From positions 26,735 through 90,734 of the forward strand of contig JAFEDS010000033.1 in NCBI GenBank assembly GCA_018241505.1: DNA of 64,000 bases, given 5' to 3'. Of this stretch, positions 17,398 to 25,303 are shown piece by piece. This DNA comes from Pseudomonadota bacterium (GTDB lineage: Bacteria; Pseudomonadota; Gammaproteobacteria; Steroidobacterales; Steroidobacteraceae). Each line of letters begins with the position of its first letter. Position 1 is the stretch's first letter. The notes beneath the pieces were generated by a model that was given only the letters and a program-made list of their open reading frames with translations, had not been told where the DNA came from and did no database searches. Both the position numbers and the translations under genes were made by a program.

Positions 17398-17428
17398 AAC
17401 CCGGCAAGGTATCGCTCCTTGCCGGGTT
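17398..17428 (+). terminator. Terminator hairpin after the FKBP gene
   Basis: Twelve-bp perfect stem AACCCGGCAAGG / CCTTGCCGGGTT with a 7-base loop, ending in TT, starting 6 bp after the FKBP stop. A second small hairpin (AGCCC / GGGCT, 17433-17446) follows. Confidence 0.75.
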
Positions 17429-17453
17429 GAATAGCCCTCGCGGGCTAAATCGC

Positions 17454-17475
17454 AAGGCCGCCGCAAGGCGGCCTT
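17454..17475. terminator. Bidirectional hairpin between FKBP and HU genes
   Basis: A 9-bp stem AAGGCCGCC / GGCGGCCTT with a GCAA loop, followed on the plus strand by a T-rich stretch, lies 15 bp beyond the leftward HU gene's stop. It can serve as a terminator for either convergent gene. Confidence 0.65.
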
Positions 17476-17489
17476 TGCTTTAGTGAATC

Positions 17490-17804
17490 TTAATTGTTCA
17501 CCATGGCCTTGAGGCTCTTCAAGGGCAGCACGCGAACCTTCTTGCTCGCCGGCTTGGCCTTGAACGTCATCTTCTCGCCCGTGAACGGGTTGATGCCCTC
17601 GCGCGCCTTGGTGGCGGGCTTCTTCACAACCTTCAACTTCATGAGCCCGGGCATTGTGAACAGCCCATTGCCGCGCAGGCTCTTGCGGATCACGCCGCTC
17701 AATGAATCGAACACAGAGGAAACCTGCTTGCGTGACAGGGCCGTGTCTTTGGAGATCTGAGTCAGGACTTCCGACTTCGTCGGTGCGCCACCTTTTTTCG
17801 CCAT
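17490..17804 (-). CDS. HU-family DNA-binding protein
   Basis: A 104-aa basic protein. After a short MAKKGGAPTK lead comes an HU/IHF fold: LTQISKDTALSRKQVSSVFDSL, then GLFTMPGLMKLKVVKKPATKAREGINPFTGEKM, with the GxNPxTGE beta-arm in recognisable form, and a KKVRVLPLKSLK end. It should bind and bend DNA as a nucleoid protein. The gene is longer than classic HU (90 aa) and diverged from it. AGGAG stands before the ATG. About 250 bp upstream to yggT hold no gene I can see, only A/T-tracts that may include its promoter. Confidence 0.8.
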   Translation of the reverse strand: MAKKGGAPTKSEVLTQISKDTALSRKQVSSVFDSLSGVIRKSLRGNGLFTMPGLMKLKVVKKPATKAREGINPFTGEKMTFKAKPASKKVRVLPLKSLKAMVNN

Positions 17805-18054
17805 ATTCCGCTACTCCTGGAAATTTAGTATCTGAGCGCGGTGCCGCCGCGCAAGTGAATCGCCGCGAAAAATAGCACAGTGCACAGCGAGCGCAAGTGT
17901 TTTTTTGATTCGAGTTGGTTCGAAAATGCCTTTTTTTTCAGGGTTTCCTCAAACCCGGGGCGCCGGCAACCGCACCCACAGCGCCTCTTCACACTTGTAG
18001 CAACAGCGTTTCCGCGGCTGTGAGCGTGGCTCCGGACGCTGGAAAAACAGGGGT

Positions 18055-18582
18055 TTACGGCAACAGCCGCAGAATGACCTGAATCGCGATCATGGCCCAC
18101 AGGGGCGACAGATCGATGCCGGCGATAGGTGGAATCAGTCTGCGGAAAGGACGCAGGATCGGTTCACACAGACTTGCCAGAAGCGACTGCAGCGGTGAAT
18201 AACCGCCGGGTGCAACGAGGCTGAGCAATGCGTACAGCAAAATCGCGTAGAAATAAGTGTTCAGCAGGGCCTGCAGCAGGTCCACAGCAACGCTGGTCAG
18301 CCAAACTTCCACTGCAGGTGTGCCGTAACCGGTCAGTGCGAAGAGAATGCCGCGCCGGATGATCTCGACCAGCAGTACCGCGATCACCGAGGCGGTGTCG
18401 ACTTTGCCGATGGGCGGCAGTACGCGCCGCAGCGGCAAAATCAGGGGATTGGTGATCTTCACAATCGCCTGCGCAATCGGGTTGCGGAAGTCAGCACGCG
18501 CCCACTGCAACAAAAGTCGTGCCAATACGACGAACAAGGCCAGCGACAGCAGCGTATCGACTAAATATATGAGCGCGGTCAT
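18055..18582 (-). CDS. yggT: YggT-family membrane protein
   Basis: A 175-aa, very hydrophobic protein made of two similar halves, each with two predicted membrane helices and the YggT signature: PLILPLRRVLPPIGKVD in the first half and PILRPFRRLIPPIAGIDLSPL in the second. The family is linked to osmotic tolerance and cell division or envelope assembly. It lies 33 bp after proC in the conserved yggS-proC-yggT order. Confidence 0.88.
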   Translation of the reverse strand: MTALIYLVDTLLSLALFVVLARLLLQWARADFRNPIAQAIVKITNPLILPLRRVLPPIGKVDTASVIAVLLVEIIRRGILFALTGYGTPAVEVWLTSVAVDLLQALLNTYFYAILLYALLSLVAPGGYSPLQSLLASLCEPILRPFRRLIPPIAGIDLSPLWAMIAIQVILRLLP

Positions 18583-18615
18583 GTCGTTTTCCGAAAAAGA
18601 GGTGGGCGAGTTGAA

Positions 18616-19455
18616 TCAGGATGCGCCGAATTGCTCCGCCAGCTCGCGACCGCGGCGGGTTGCGGCTTCGAGCGCCCGCGCGACAATGGCGCGCAAGTCC
18701 GCTGATTCCAGGGATTTGACGGCTGCCTCTGTCGTTCCGCCCTTGGAAGTGACTTCCGCGCGCATCTTCGCGAGATCGCCGTCACCCGTTTGCATCCCTG
18801 AATACGCGAGTTGGCCCGCACCATGCAGCGTTGCGATCGCCAACCGCCGTGCCGCGGTCGGCTCGAGGCCCAGGTCGGTGGCGCCCTGCGTCAGCAGCTC
18901 CGCCAGCAGAAAGAAATACGCAGGTCCGCTCCCCGACAGAGCAGTGACCACGTCGAGATGGTCTTCCTCGCTGACCCATACAACTTCGCCAACGGCCTGC
19001 ATCACCTTCTCGGCGATACTGCGCTGCGCGTTGGAGACGCTGGCCGGGGCGTAAAGGCCGGTCGCGCCAGCGCCGACCAGCGCCGGTCTGTTAGGCATGG
19101 CGCGTACGACCGGTACACCAGCGCCACACCAGCCTTCCAGTGCCATGGTCCGGATGCCCGCGGCGATCGATATAACCAGCGGTCGGGTCCGTTGTAGCAA
19201 TGGTTTGAGCGGTGCCAGCACCTCTCCCGCGATCTGCGGCTTGACGGCCACGACAATCACCGACGCCGTCTCGGCCGCGGCTGCGTTGTTGTCCGTTGCC
19301 TGGATGCCAAAGTCAGCCGCCAGCGACAGCCGTGCCGCCGCGAAACTCTCACCGACCGAGATGTGTTCCGGGCGGGTGCCGCGGCGGAGCAGGCCGCCGA
19401 TGAGTGCGCGGCCCATGTTGCCGCCGCCTAGAAATGCGAGTTGCCCGTTGCTCAT
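18616..19455 (-). CDS. proC: Pyrroline-5-carboxylate reductase
   Basis: A 279-aa enzyme with an N-terminal NAD(P)-binding GGGNMGRALIGGL and the C-terminal ALSGSGPAYFF signature. It carries out the last step of proline synthesis, reducing pyrroline-5-carboxylate with NAD(P)H. The open frame extends to 19662, but the conserved family N-terminus starts at ATG 19455. It follows yggS by 20 bp. Confidence 0.93.
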   Translation of the reverse strand: MSNGQLAFLGGGNMGRALIGGLLRRGTRPEHISVGESFAAARLSLAADFGIQATDNNAAAAETASVIVVAVKPQIAGEVLAPLKPLLQRTRPLVISIAAGIRTMALEGWCGAGVPVVRAMPNRPALVGAGATGLYAPASVSNAQRSIAEKVMQAVGEVVWVSEEDHLDVVTALSGSGPAYFFLLAELLTQGATDLGLEPTAARRLAIATLHGAGQLAYSGMQTGDGDLAKMRAEVTSKGGTTEAAVKSLESADLRAIVARALEAATRRGRELAEQFGAS

Positions 19456-19475
19456 GTGAGACCGATTGTAACTAT

Positions 19476-20210
19476 TTACTGCGGCGGCGCCGTATTTGTT
19501 GCACGCGGGCGCTCGCCAAAGAGCGCCGTTCCAATCCGGACGATGGTGGCGCCTTCCGCAATGGCCGCCTCGAAGTCGCCGCTCATTCCCATGGACAACG
19601 TATCGAGTCCGGCGCCTCCCGAATTGAGTTCCTCCAGCGCCCGGCGCATGGCCGCAAACCACATACGCTGGCGCGCAGGATCGTCTTCATCGGGGGGTAT
19701 ACACATCAACCCACGCAGCTTCAGGCGCGGTAAAACGGCCACGGCGGCCGCCAGGGCCGGCAATTCCGTTACCGTGACGCCTCCCTTGGACGCTTCACCG
19801 CCAATGTTGACCTGCAGGCAGACATTCAAAGGCGGAGCATGGAATGGCCGCTGCTCTGACAGGCGCTCCGCGATCTTCAGGCGCTCGATGCCGTGGACCC
19901 AGTCAAAATGGCTGGCAATCACCTTGGTTTTGTTGGCCTGCAGGCGCCCAATGAAGTGCCAGGTCAGGCCTGGATTCTGACTGACCTCCCGCAGTTCCTC
20001 GATCTTCCCCAGCGCCTCCTGAAAATAACTCTCACCAATGTCCCGAACGCCTGCCTCGGCAACCTGGCGGATGCTGTTGGCCGAATGACCCTTGCTTACG
20101 GCGAGAAGTGTGACGGAGTCGACACTTCTACCGGCGGCGCGCGCGGCCGATTCAATGCGATTTCGGATGTCTCGAACGTGCTGCAGCGAATTCTGCGGAA
20201 CCATTAACAT
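19476..20210 (-). CDS. yggS: YggS-family pyridoxal-phosphate homeostasis protein
   Basis: A 244-aa member of the PLPBP family. The PLP lysine is in LLAVSKGHS (near residue 40), and the later HFIGRLQANKTK and GMSGDFEAAI segments are characteristic. It binds PLP without a known catalytic role and keeps vitamin B6 and amino-acid pools balanced. The start at 20210 or the in-frame ATG at 20204 is equally possible. It heads the leftward yggS-proC-yggT operon, divergent from pilT. Confidence 0.9.
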   Translation of the reverse strand: MLMVPQNSLQHVRDIRNRIESAARAAGRSVDSVTLLAVSKGHSANSIRQVAEAGVRDIGESYFQEALGKIEELREVSQNPGLTWHFIGRLQANKTKVIASHFDWVHGIERLKIAERLSEQRPFHAPPLNVCLQVNIGGEASKGGVTVTELPALAAAVAVLPRLKLRGLMCIPPDEDDPARQRMWFAAMRRALEELNSGGAGLDTLSMGMSGDFEAAIAEGATIVRIGTALFGERPRATNTAPPQ

Positions 20211-20211
20211 A

Positions 20212-20238
20212 TTGGATACGGAACCCCTCCGTTATACT
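20212..20238 (+). promoter_or_regulatory. Possible promoter of the pilT-pilU cluster
   Basis: TTGGAT (20212-20217) and TATACT (20233-20238) are separated by 15 bp, about 80 bp before the pilT ATG. The spacer is short for sigma-70, so this is tentative. Confidence 0.35.
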
Positions 20239-20316
20239 CCTGTTGCGCTCAGATGCAGGTTTAGTGCGTCGCTTGCCGACACCTGCCTCGAGCCCCCTCG
20301 CGCTCTAGGAGCTTCC

Positions 20317-21357
20317 ATGGCTGTCGACATCGCGCAACTCTTGGCATTCGCCGTCAAGAACAATGCGTCTGACCTGCACCTGTCCGCCGGCGTCCCGCCC
20401 ATGATACGGGTCGACGGTGACATGAAGCGCATCAACATGCCTGCCCTTGCCCACAAGGAAGTGCACAGCATGGTCTACGACATCATGAACGACAAGCAAC
20501 GGAAGGCTTACGAAGAGTTCTTCGAGACCGACTTTTCGTTCGAAATACCCAAGCTGGCGCGCTTCCGCGTCAACGCCTTCAATCAGAACCGCGGCGCCGG
20601 CGCCGTGTTCCGCAACATCCCTTCCGTCATCATGTCCCTGGACGACCTGGGTTCGCCCAAGATCTTTCGCGACCTGTGCATGTTGCCCCGTGGCCTGGTC
20701 CTCGTCACCGGTCCCACCGGTTCCGGCAAGTCCACCACCCTGGCGGGCATGGTCAATCACTGTAATGACAACCGGCCCGATCACATCATCACCATCGAAG
20801 ACCCGATCGAATTCGTACACGAGTCCAAGCGCTGCCTGGTGAACCAGCGCGAAGTCCACCGCGATACCCTCGGCTTCACCGAAGCCTTGCGATCCGCCTT
20901 GCGTGAGGACCCGGACGTCGTGCTGGTCGGCGAAATGCGCGACCTGGAAACCATCCGACTCGCCCTGACCGCCGCCGAAACCGGCCACTTGGTGTTCGGC
21001 ACCCTGCACACCAGCTCCGCCGCCAAGACCATCGACCGTATCGTCGACGTGTTCCCCGCGGCTGAAAAAGACATGGTGCGCTCGATGTTGTCCGAATCGC
21101 TGCGCGCGGTCATCTCACAGACGCTGTTGAAGAAGATCGGCGGTGGCCGCGTGGCGGCGCACGAGATCATGATTGGCACGCCCGCCATCAGAAACCTGAT
21201 CCGCGAGGGCAAAATCGCCCAGATGTATTCGGCGATCCAGACCGGCCAGGCTGCCGGCATGCAGACACTCGACCAGTGTCTGACCGAGCTCATGAGCAAG
21301 GGCCTGGTGAGTAAGGAAGAAGCTCGCTACAAGGCCCAAAACAAAGACGCGTTGTAA
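20317..21357 (+). CDS. pilT: Type IV pilus retraction ATPase PilT
   Basis: A 346-aa hexameric ATPase. Conserved parts in order: NNASDLHLSAG, Walker A GPTGSGKSTT, Asp box (TIEDPIEF), Walker B (VVLVGEMRD), His box (GHLVFGTLHT) and the AIRNLIREGK end. PilT works at the inner-membrane base of the pilus and pulls pilin subunits back, powering twitching and DNA uptake. AGGAG precedes the ATG at 20317; upstream frame is not conserved. First of three related genes, 12 bp before pilU. Confidence 0.95.
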   Translation: MAVDIAQLLAFAVKNNASDLHLSAGVPPMIRVDGDMKRINMPALAHKEVHSMVYDIMNDKQRKAYEEFFETDFSFEIPKLARFRVNAFNQNRGAGAVFRNIPSVIMSLDDLGSPKIFRDLCMLPRGLVLVTGPTGSGKSTTLAGMVNHCNDNRPDHIITIEDPIEFVHESKRCLVNQREVHRDTLGFTEALRSALREDPDVVLVGEMRDLETIRLALTAAETGHLVFGTLHTSSAAKTIDRIVDVFPAAEKDMVRSMLSESLRAVISQTLLKKIGGGRVAAHEIMIGTPAIRNLIREGKIAQMYSAIQTGQAAGMQTLDQCLTELMSKGLVSKEEARYKAQNKDAL

Positions 21358-21369
21358 AAGGCGGGATCC

Positions 21370-22527
21370 ATGGATCGCGACCAGGCTATCAAGCTCATGC
21401 AGGATCTTCTCCGTCGTGTGACCGAGAAGAAGGCCTCCGATTTGTTCGTGACCGCAGGCTTCCCGCCTGCGATCAAAATCGACGGCGAAGTGCGTCCGCA
21501 AAGTGAGCGCGCACTCACCCCCGAACAATCCGCCACCCTGGTCCGCGCGATCATGAACGATCGTCAGACCAAGGAGTTCGACGCCTCCAAGGAGTGTAAC
21601 TTCGCCATCGCGCCGCCTGGCATCGGCCGGTTCCGCGTGAGCGCGTTCGTCCAACAAGGCGCCGTCGGCTGCGTCATTCGCCTCATCAACGCCAAGATCC
21701 CGAGCTTTGAAGAGCTCGATTTGCCGCCCATTCTCAAGGAAGTTGTGCTCTCAAAGCGCGGCCTCGTCATCCTGGTGGGCGGTACCGGCTCCGGTAAGTC
21801 GACCTCGCTGGCGGCGATGATCGGCTACCGTAATGAAAAGACCCGCGGCCACATCGTTACCATCGAAGACCCGGTTGAGTACGTCCATCAACACAAGGGT
21901 TGCGTCATCACGCACCGCGAGGTGGGCGTCGATACCGACTCTTGGCATACGGCTCTCAAGAACACCCTGCGTCAGGCGCCCGATGTCATCCTCATTGGCG
22001 AAATCCGGGACCGCGAGACCATGGAGTACGGCGTTCAGTTCGCCGAAACAGGACACCTGGTGTTGGCGACCCTGCACGCCAACAGCGCCAACCAGGCCCT
22101 CGACCGTATCATCAACTTCTTCCCTGACGAGCGTCGCGAGCAGCTCCTGATGGACCTGTCGCTGAACATCCGCGCCCTGATCTCCCAGCGTTTGATCCCC
22201 AGGGAGTCCGGCTCCGGCCGCATTGCCTCCATGGAGATTATGCTCAATTCGCCCCTGATCCAGGACCTGATCTTCAAAGGCGAGGTGGCCAAGATCAAGG
22301 AAGTCATGTCGCGCAGCACCCGCCTCGGCATGAAGACGTTTGACCAGTCCCTGTACGAGTTGTACGAAACCGGATTCATCTCCTATGAGGACGCCTTGCG
22401 CAACGCCGACTCCAAGAACGAGCTGCGCCTGCGCATCAAGCTGGAAAGCAAGCGCGAGGCAAAGAATATCGACGACGGCGGCGCGCTCCAGATTGTGGAT
22501 GAAGGCGACGAAGGCCGGTCGCTGTAG
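21370..22527 (+). CDS. pilU: Type IV pilus retraction ATPase PilU
   Basis: A 385-aa PilT paralogue with KKASDLFVTAGFPPAIK, Walker A GGTGSGKST, TIEDPVEY, VILIGEIRD and GHLVLATLHA. PilU cannot retract alone but forms co-complexes with PilT and adds force. The C-terminus is longer than PilT's, with a Lys/Arg/Glu-rich tail, as usual for PilU. Spacing of 12 bp to pilT and 11 bp to the next gene indicates one operon. Confidence 0.92.
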   Translation: MDRDQAIKLMQDLLRRVTEKKASDLFVTAGFPPAIKIDGEVRPQSERALTPEQSATLVRAIMNDRQTKEFDASKECNFAIAPPGIGRFRVSAFVQQGAVGCVIRLINAKIPSFEELDLPPILKEVVLSKRGLVILVGGTGSGKSTSLAAMIGYRNEKTRGHIVTIEDPVEYVHQHKGCVITHREVGVDTDSWHTALKNTLRQAPDVILIGEIRDRETMEYGVQFAETGHLVLATLHANSANQALDRIINFFPDERREQLLMDLSLNIRALISQRLIPRESGSGRIASMEIMLNSPLIQDLIFKGEVAKIKEVMSRSTRLGMKTFDQSLYELYETGFISYEDALRNADSKNELRLRIKLESKREAKNIDDGGALQIVDEGDEGRSL

Positions 22528-22538
22528 GAGCGCTTCCC

Positions 22539-23711
22539 ATGGATTCCAACTCACCGGCGGCCAAGAGTTCCTCAGCGCCGAAAGCCAGCCTGGATGCCAC
22601 GGGCCCCCAGGCGCATCTGCCCCAGGTTGACGCCGCCGGCAGCGGTCACCCGACCCTCAACACCAAGCCGCTGTTCAAATTGATGGTGGAGAAGAAGGCC
22701 TCCGACCTGTTCTTCACCTCCAACGCGCCCATCAAGATCAAGATCGAAGGCCAGATCCTGCCCGTCAACAAGCAGATCCTGACCCCCGAGACCGTGCGCC
22801 AGACCGCCTTCGCGCTCATGACCCCTGAGCAGCGCGAGCACTTCGTGAACGAGTTTGAGCTCGACTTCGCGATCTCCGAACCCGGCCTGGGCCGCTTCCG
22901 CGTCAACGTCTTCATGCAGCGTGGCTTCCCGGCCATGGTGCTCCGCTACATCACCGCCGACATGCCCCGGATCGAGTCCCTCGGCCTCCCGCCGATCATG
23001 TCCGACCTGGTGCTCATGAAGCGCGGTTTGATTCTGATGGTCGGCTCCACCGGCTCAGGCAAATCCACCTCGCTGGCGGCAATGATCAATTACCGCAACG
23101 AGAACGCCTCCGACCACATCGTTACCATCGAAGACCCGATCGAATTCCTGCACACCAACAAGCGTTCCATCGTGAACCAGCGCGAAGTGGGCATCGACAC
23201 CAAGTCCTACAACCGCGCCCTGCGCGGTGTGGTCCGCGCCGCCCCCGACGTCATCCTCATCGGCGAGATCCGCGACCGTGAGAGTATGGAGGCGGCGATC
23301 AACCTCGCAGGCACAGGACACCTGGTGCTCGCCACCCTCCACGCGAACAACTGCGCGGAGTCCCTGGACCGCATCATCAACATGTTTCCGCGCGAACAGC
23401 ATAGCCAGATCTTCCTCGACATGTCCCAGTACCTGCGCGCCATCCTGGCGCAGCGCCTGGTGATGGGCCGGGACGGCAAACGTTGCGCCGCTATCGAGGT
23501 GATGATCAACACCCCGCACATCTCGGAGCTCATCAAGAAGGGCGACGTGATGGCCATCAAGGAAGCCATCGCTTCCTCCGGCGAGCGCGGCATCCAAAGC
23601 TTCGATGTCTCGCTGCGCGATCTCTTCAAGACCGGACGCATTGAGCTGGAAGAAGCGCTCGGTGCCGCCGACTCGCGCGCCAACCTGGAAGCCAAAATCA
23701 ACTTCGGCTGA
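22539..23711 (+). CDS. Second PilU-like retraction ATPase
   Basis: A 390-aa protein with every ATPase motif intact: Walker A GSTGSGKST, TIEDPIEF, VILIGEIRD and GHLVLATLHA. It shares the KKASDLFFTSNAPIKIK N-terminus with PilU, preceded by a ~45-residue Ser/Ala/Pro-rich lead. It is closer to PilU than to PilT by eye. A third consecutive retraction ATPase is uncommon, though extra PilT-like genes exist in Xanthomonadales relatives. Role as another PilT helper is inference. Confidence 0.88.
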   Translation: MDSNSPAAKSSSAPKASLDATGPQAHLPQVDAAGSGHPTLNTKPLFKLMVEKKASDLFFTSNAPIKIKIEGQILPVNKQILTPETVRQTAFALMTPEQREHFVNEFELDFAISEPGLGRFRVNVFMQRGFPAMVLRYITADMPRIESLGLPPIMSDLVLMKRGLILMVGSTGSGKSTSLAAMINYRNENASDHIVTIEDPIEFLHTNKRSIVNQREVGIDTKSYNRALRGVVRAAPDVILIGEIRDRESMEAAINLAGTGHLVLATLHANNCAESLDRIINMFPREQHSQIFLDMSQYLRAILAQRLVMGRDGKRCAAIEVMINTPHISELIKKGDVMAIKEAIASSGERGIQSFDVSLRDLFKTGRIELEEALGAADSRANLEAKINFG

Positions 23712-23716
23712 CATGT

Positions 23717-23734
23717 GTCCGCTGCGCCGCGGAC
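23717..23734 (+). terminator. Small hairpin after the pilTU cluster
   Basis: GTCCGC / GCGGAC with a 6-base loop, 6 bp after the last stop of the pilus ATPase genes, followed by TCTTCG. There is no T-run, so it is a weak terminator candidate. Confidence 0.3.
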
Positions 23735-23783
23735 TCTTCGATCCTGGGCTGAACAGATGCGAGCGAATGTGCTCGTAGGCTGC

Positions 23784-24182
23784 TTACGTGCTTCGGCGGA
23801 GGTCCTTCAACGCATTCCAACGACTTTGTCCAGGCAATCTGTACTCCCAGAATGTCCACCCATTGACTGGATTTCGAGTAATACGCATTGCTGCCGCTGA
23901 CGGACTGTTGAATCGCTCGTCGTTGTAAATGAGTGCGCCAGAATCGACTCGTGCCAAATGAATTTGGCCCTTATATGTCGCTCGCAGTTCCGTGCCCGCG
24001 GGCAACCGCACGCCTTTGGTGACCCAATCCTCAGGGCGTGGACTATTTGATTTCACGGCGGCCGCACTCTGAGGTGGCAGGCGCAGTAGCTGCCGAAGCA
24101 CGTCATTCTCGCTTACGTCTTCGGTCGGGCGCCTGGCGATGAGGGCCTTATAGACTTCAAAATCGACGTCGATGCTTGGCAT
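23784..24182 (-). CDS. SeqA-N-like / RAMA-domain protein
   Basis: A 132-aa protein in two parts. Residues 1-35 (SIDVDFEVYKALIARRP...SENDVLRQLLRL) look like the ribbon-helix-helix oligomerisation segment of SeqA. Residues 55-130 (LPAGTELRATYKGQIHLARVDSGALIYN..., FNSPSAAAMRIT, GWTFWEY) look like a RAMA domain, which is found beside DNA methylases and restriction or defence proteins and may read modified DNA. The gene is divergent from an XRE regulator over about 110 bp with a dyad. Function is inferred from domain resemblance only. Confidence 0.6.
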   Translation of the reverse strand: MPSIDVDFEVYKALIARRPTEDVSENDVLRQLLRLPPQSAAAVKSNSPRPEDWVTKGVRLPAGTELRATYKGQIHLARVDSGALIYNDERFNSPSAAAMRITRNPVNGWTFWEYRLPGQSRWNALKDLRRST

Positions 24183-24199
24183 AGTGTGAGAATTCTAGC

Positions 24200-24225
24200 A
24201 CTAATAGCGCTATTGAACTATTAGT
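24200..24225. promoter_or_regulatory. Dyad operator between RAMA gene and XRE gene
   Basis: ACTAATAG (24200-24207) and its exact inverse CTATTAGT (24218-24225) are 10 bp apart. Nested in the left part is the palindrome AATAGCGCTATT (24203-24214). It lies between two divergent genes in an AT-rich stretch, a likely autoregulatory site for the HTH protein. Confidence 0.5.
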
Positions 24226-24295
24226 TTAGATGGAGCCCTCAGTTTGCAATCTTGATCCATTGGATGTTTAATAAATTTAACATCAGGTGGCTCCA

Positions 24296-24799
24296 ATGAA
24301 GCTCGAGGAAATTGGTCACGAAATCAGGCGCTCGAGGCTGAGCCTTGGCCTTACCCAAGGCGAGCTGGCGGCTGCATCAAATGTCACCCGAACTACTCTC
24401 AGCCAGCTCGAGAATGGAGTCATCAAGGACTTGGGGATTCGCAAAGTCGAAGCTATCCTCGAGCAGCTTGGTTTAACGTTTTTGATAGATCGAACGTCGG
24501 GGAAAAAGCCTCCAGATTTTCTTCGCCTGGCGAGCACGGCGGCTAGTGTGAGTTTTAAAACTCCAATCTCCGCCGATGAGCTAAGACGGATTCTTCTCAC
24601 TGGTAAAGTTCCAGCAGACCGTCGAGCTCAGATGCGAGCTCTGTTGGAAGAGTCTCCGAAAACACTGTTAAATGGACTGATCCAACAGATGCGTCGCTCA
24701 ACAGACCCCGGCAAGCTGGAAAGAAATTTGGCCAGGATTTTGGCTGCCCTCGGCTTGCCGGATGATTCAGGCCAATGGTTGGCGAGACCTGGTGGCTGA
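24296..24799 (+). CDS. XRE-family HTH regulator of a defence/toxin pair
   Basis: A 167-aa protein. Residues 1-60 form an XRE helix-turn-helix (IRRSRLSLGLTQGELAAASNVTRTTLSQLENG). The C-terminal half is helical and unrecognised (ISADELRRILLTGKVPADRRAQM...). CAGGTGG before ATG 24296 is the ribosome site. The following AbiEii-type frame begins inside its stop, the pattern of an antitoxin or regulator coupled to a nucleotidyltransferase toxin. With the toxin gene broken, it now probably acts only on its own promoter. Confidence 0.75.
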   Translation: MKLEEIGHEIRRSRLSLGLTQGELAAASNVTRTTLSQLENGVIKDLGIRKVEAILEQLGLTFLIDRTSGKKPPDFLRLASTAASVSFKTPISADELRRILLTGKVPADRRAQMRALLEESPKTLLNGLIQQMRRSTDPGKLERNLARILAALGLPDDSGQWLARPGG

Positions 24800-25300
24800 T
24801 CCAGATCTAACTACTTGGGAAACCCTGTTCCAACGAGCGCTCATTCTGATCGATGATGCTCGCTCTTCATCAATGATCCACAGTTTCTCGGTTATCTGAG
24901 CCCTCGACTGAGTACGGCTGCGGAGTCACTCACGTCCGACTATTCCGAAGACACCAACTTTGTAAAGCTCGCCTTTCCTGAGGGCGAAATAGACTTCGTG
25001 GCTGCGCCTCCAATTACATCGACTCCGGCGCAGCCGGAAATACTCTTCGGCCGGGAGTTTCTTGTGGAAACGTCGGCGGAAATTGTAGGTAAGAAGATCT
25101 GGCATCGAGGACCGCAGATCACGGCACGCGATATCTTTGATTTTGCCATGGTCGCCGAGCGGGAGCCGGAGGTGATGCAGGAGATCGCGGACATTCTGCG
25201 AACTCGGCGTGAGGCAGTCTTGGATCGTATTGGCAAGCACGAGCAATGGCTACGCTCAAGAGGGCTTAATTCGGAAAGTATCTCCAAATCGCGCCGGCTG
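24792..25300 (+). pseudogene. Broken AbiEii/AbiGii-type nucleotidyltransferase
   Basis: The frame from GTG 24792 reads ADPDLTTWETLFQRALILIDDARSS, then hits a stop at 24897-24899. From 24872 another frame continues the same protein: NDPQFLGYLSPRLSTAAE..., LAFPEGEIDFVAAPP, VETSAEIVGKKIWHRG and ARDIFDFAMVAEREPE. Between the two pieces intact relatives have the catalytic GGGTAL...DID segment, which is absent here. A deletion of roughly 80-100 bp, out of frame, explains both. The 3' end has no proper stop before the facing pyrK-like gene. Missing-segment comparison rests on recalled family pattern. The gene is surely inactive as a transferase. Confidence 0.7.
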
Positions 25301-25303
25301 ACC

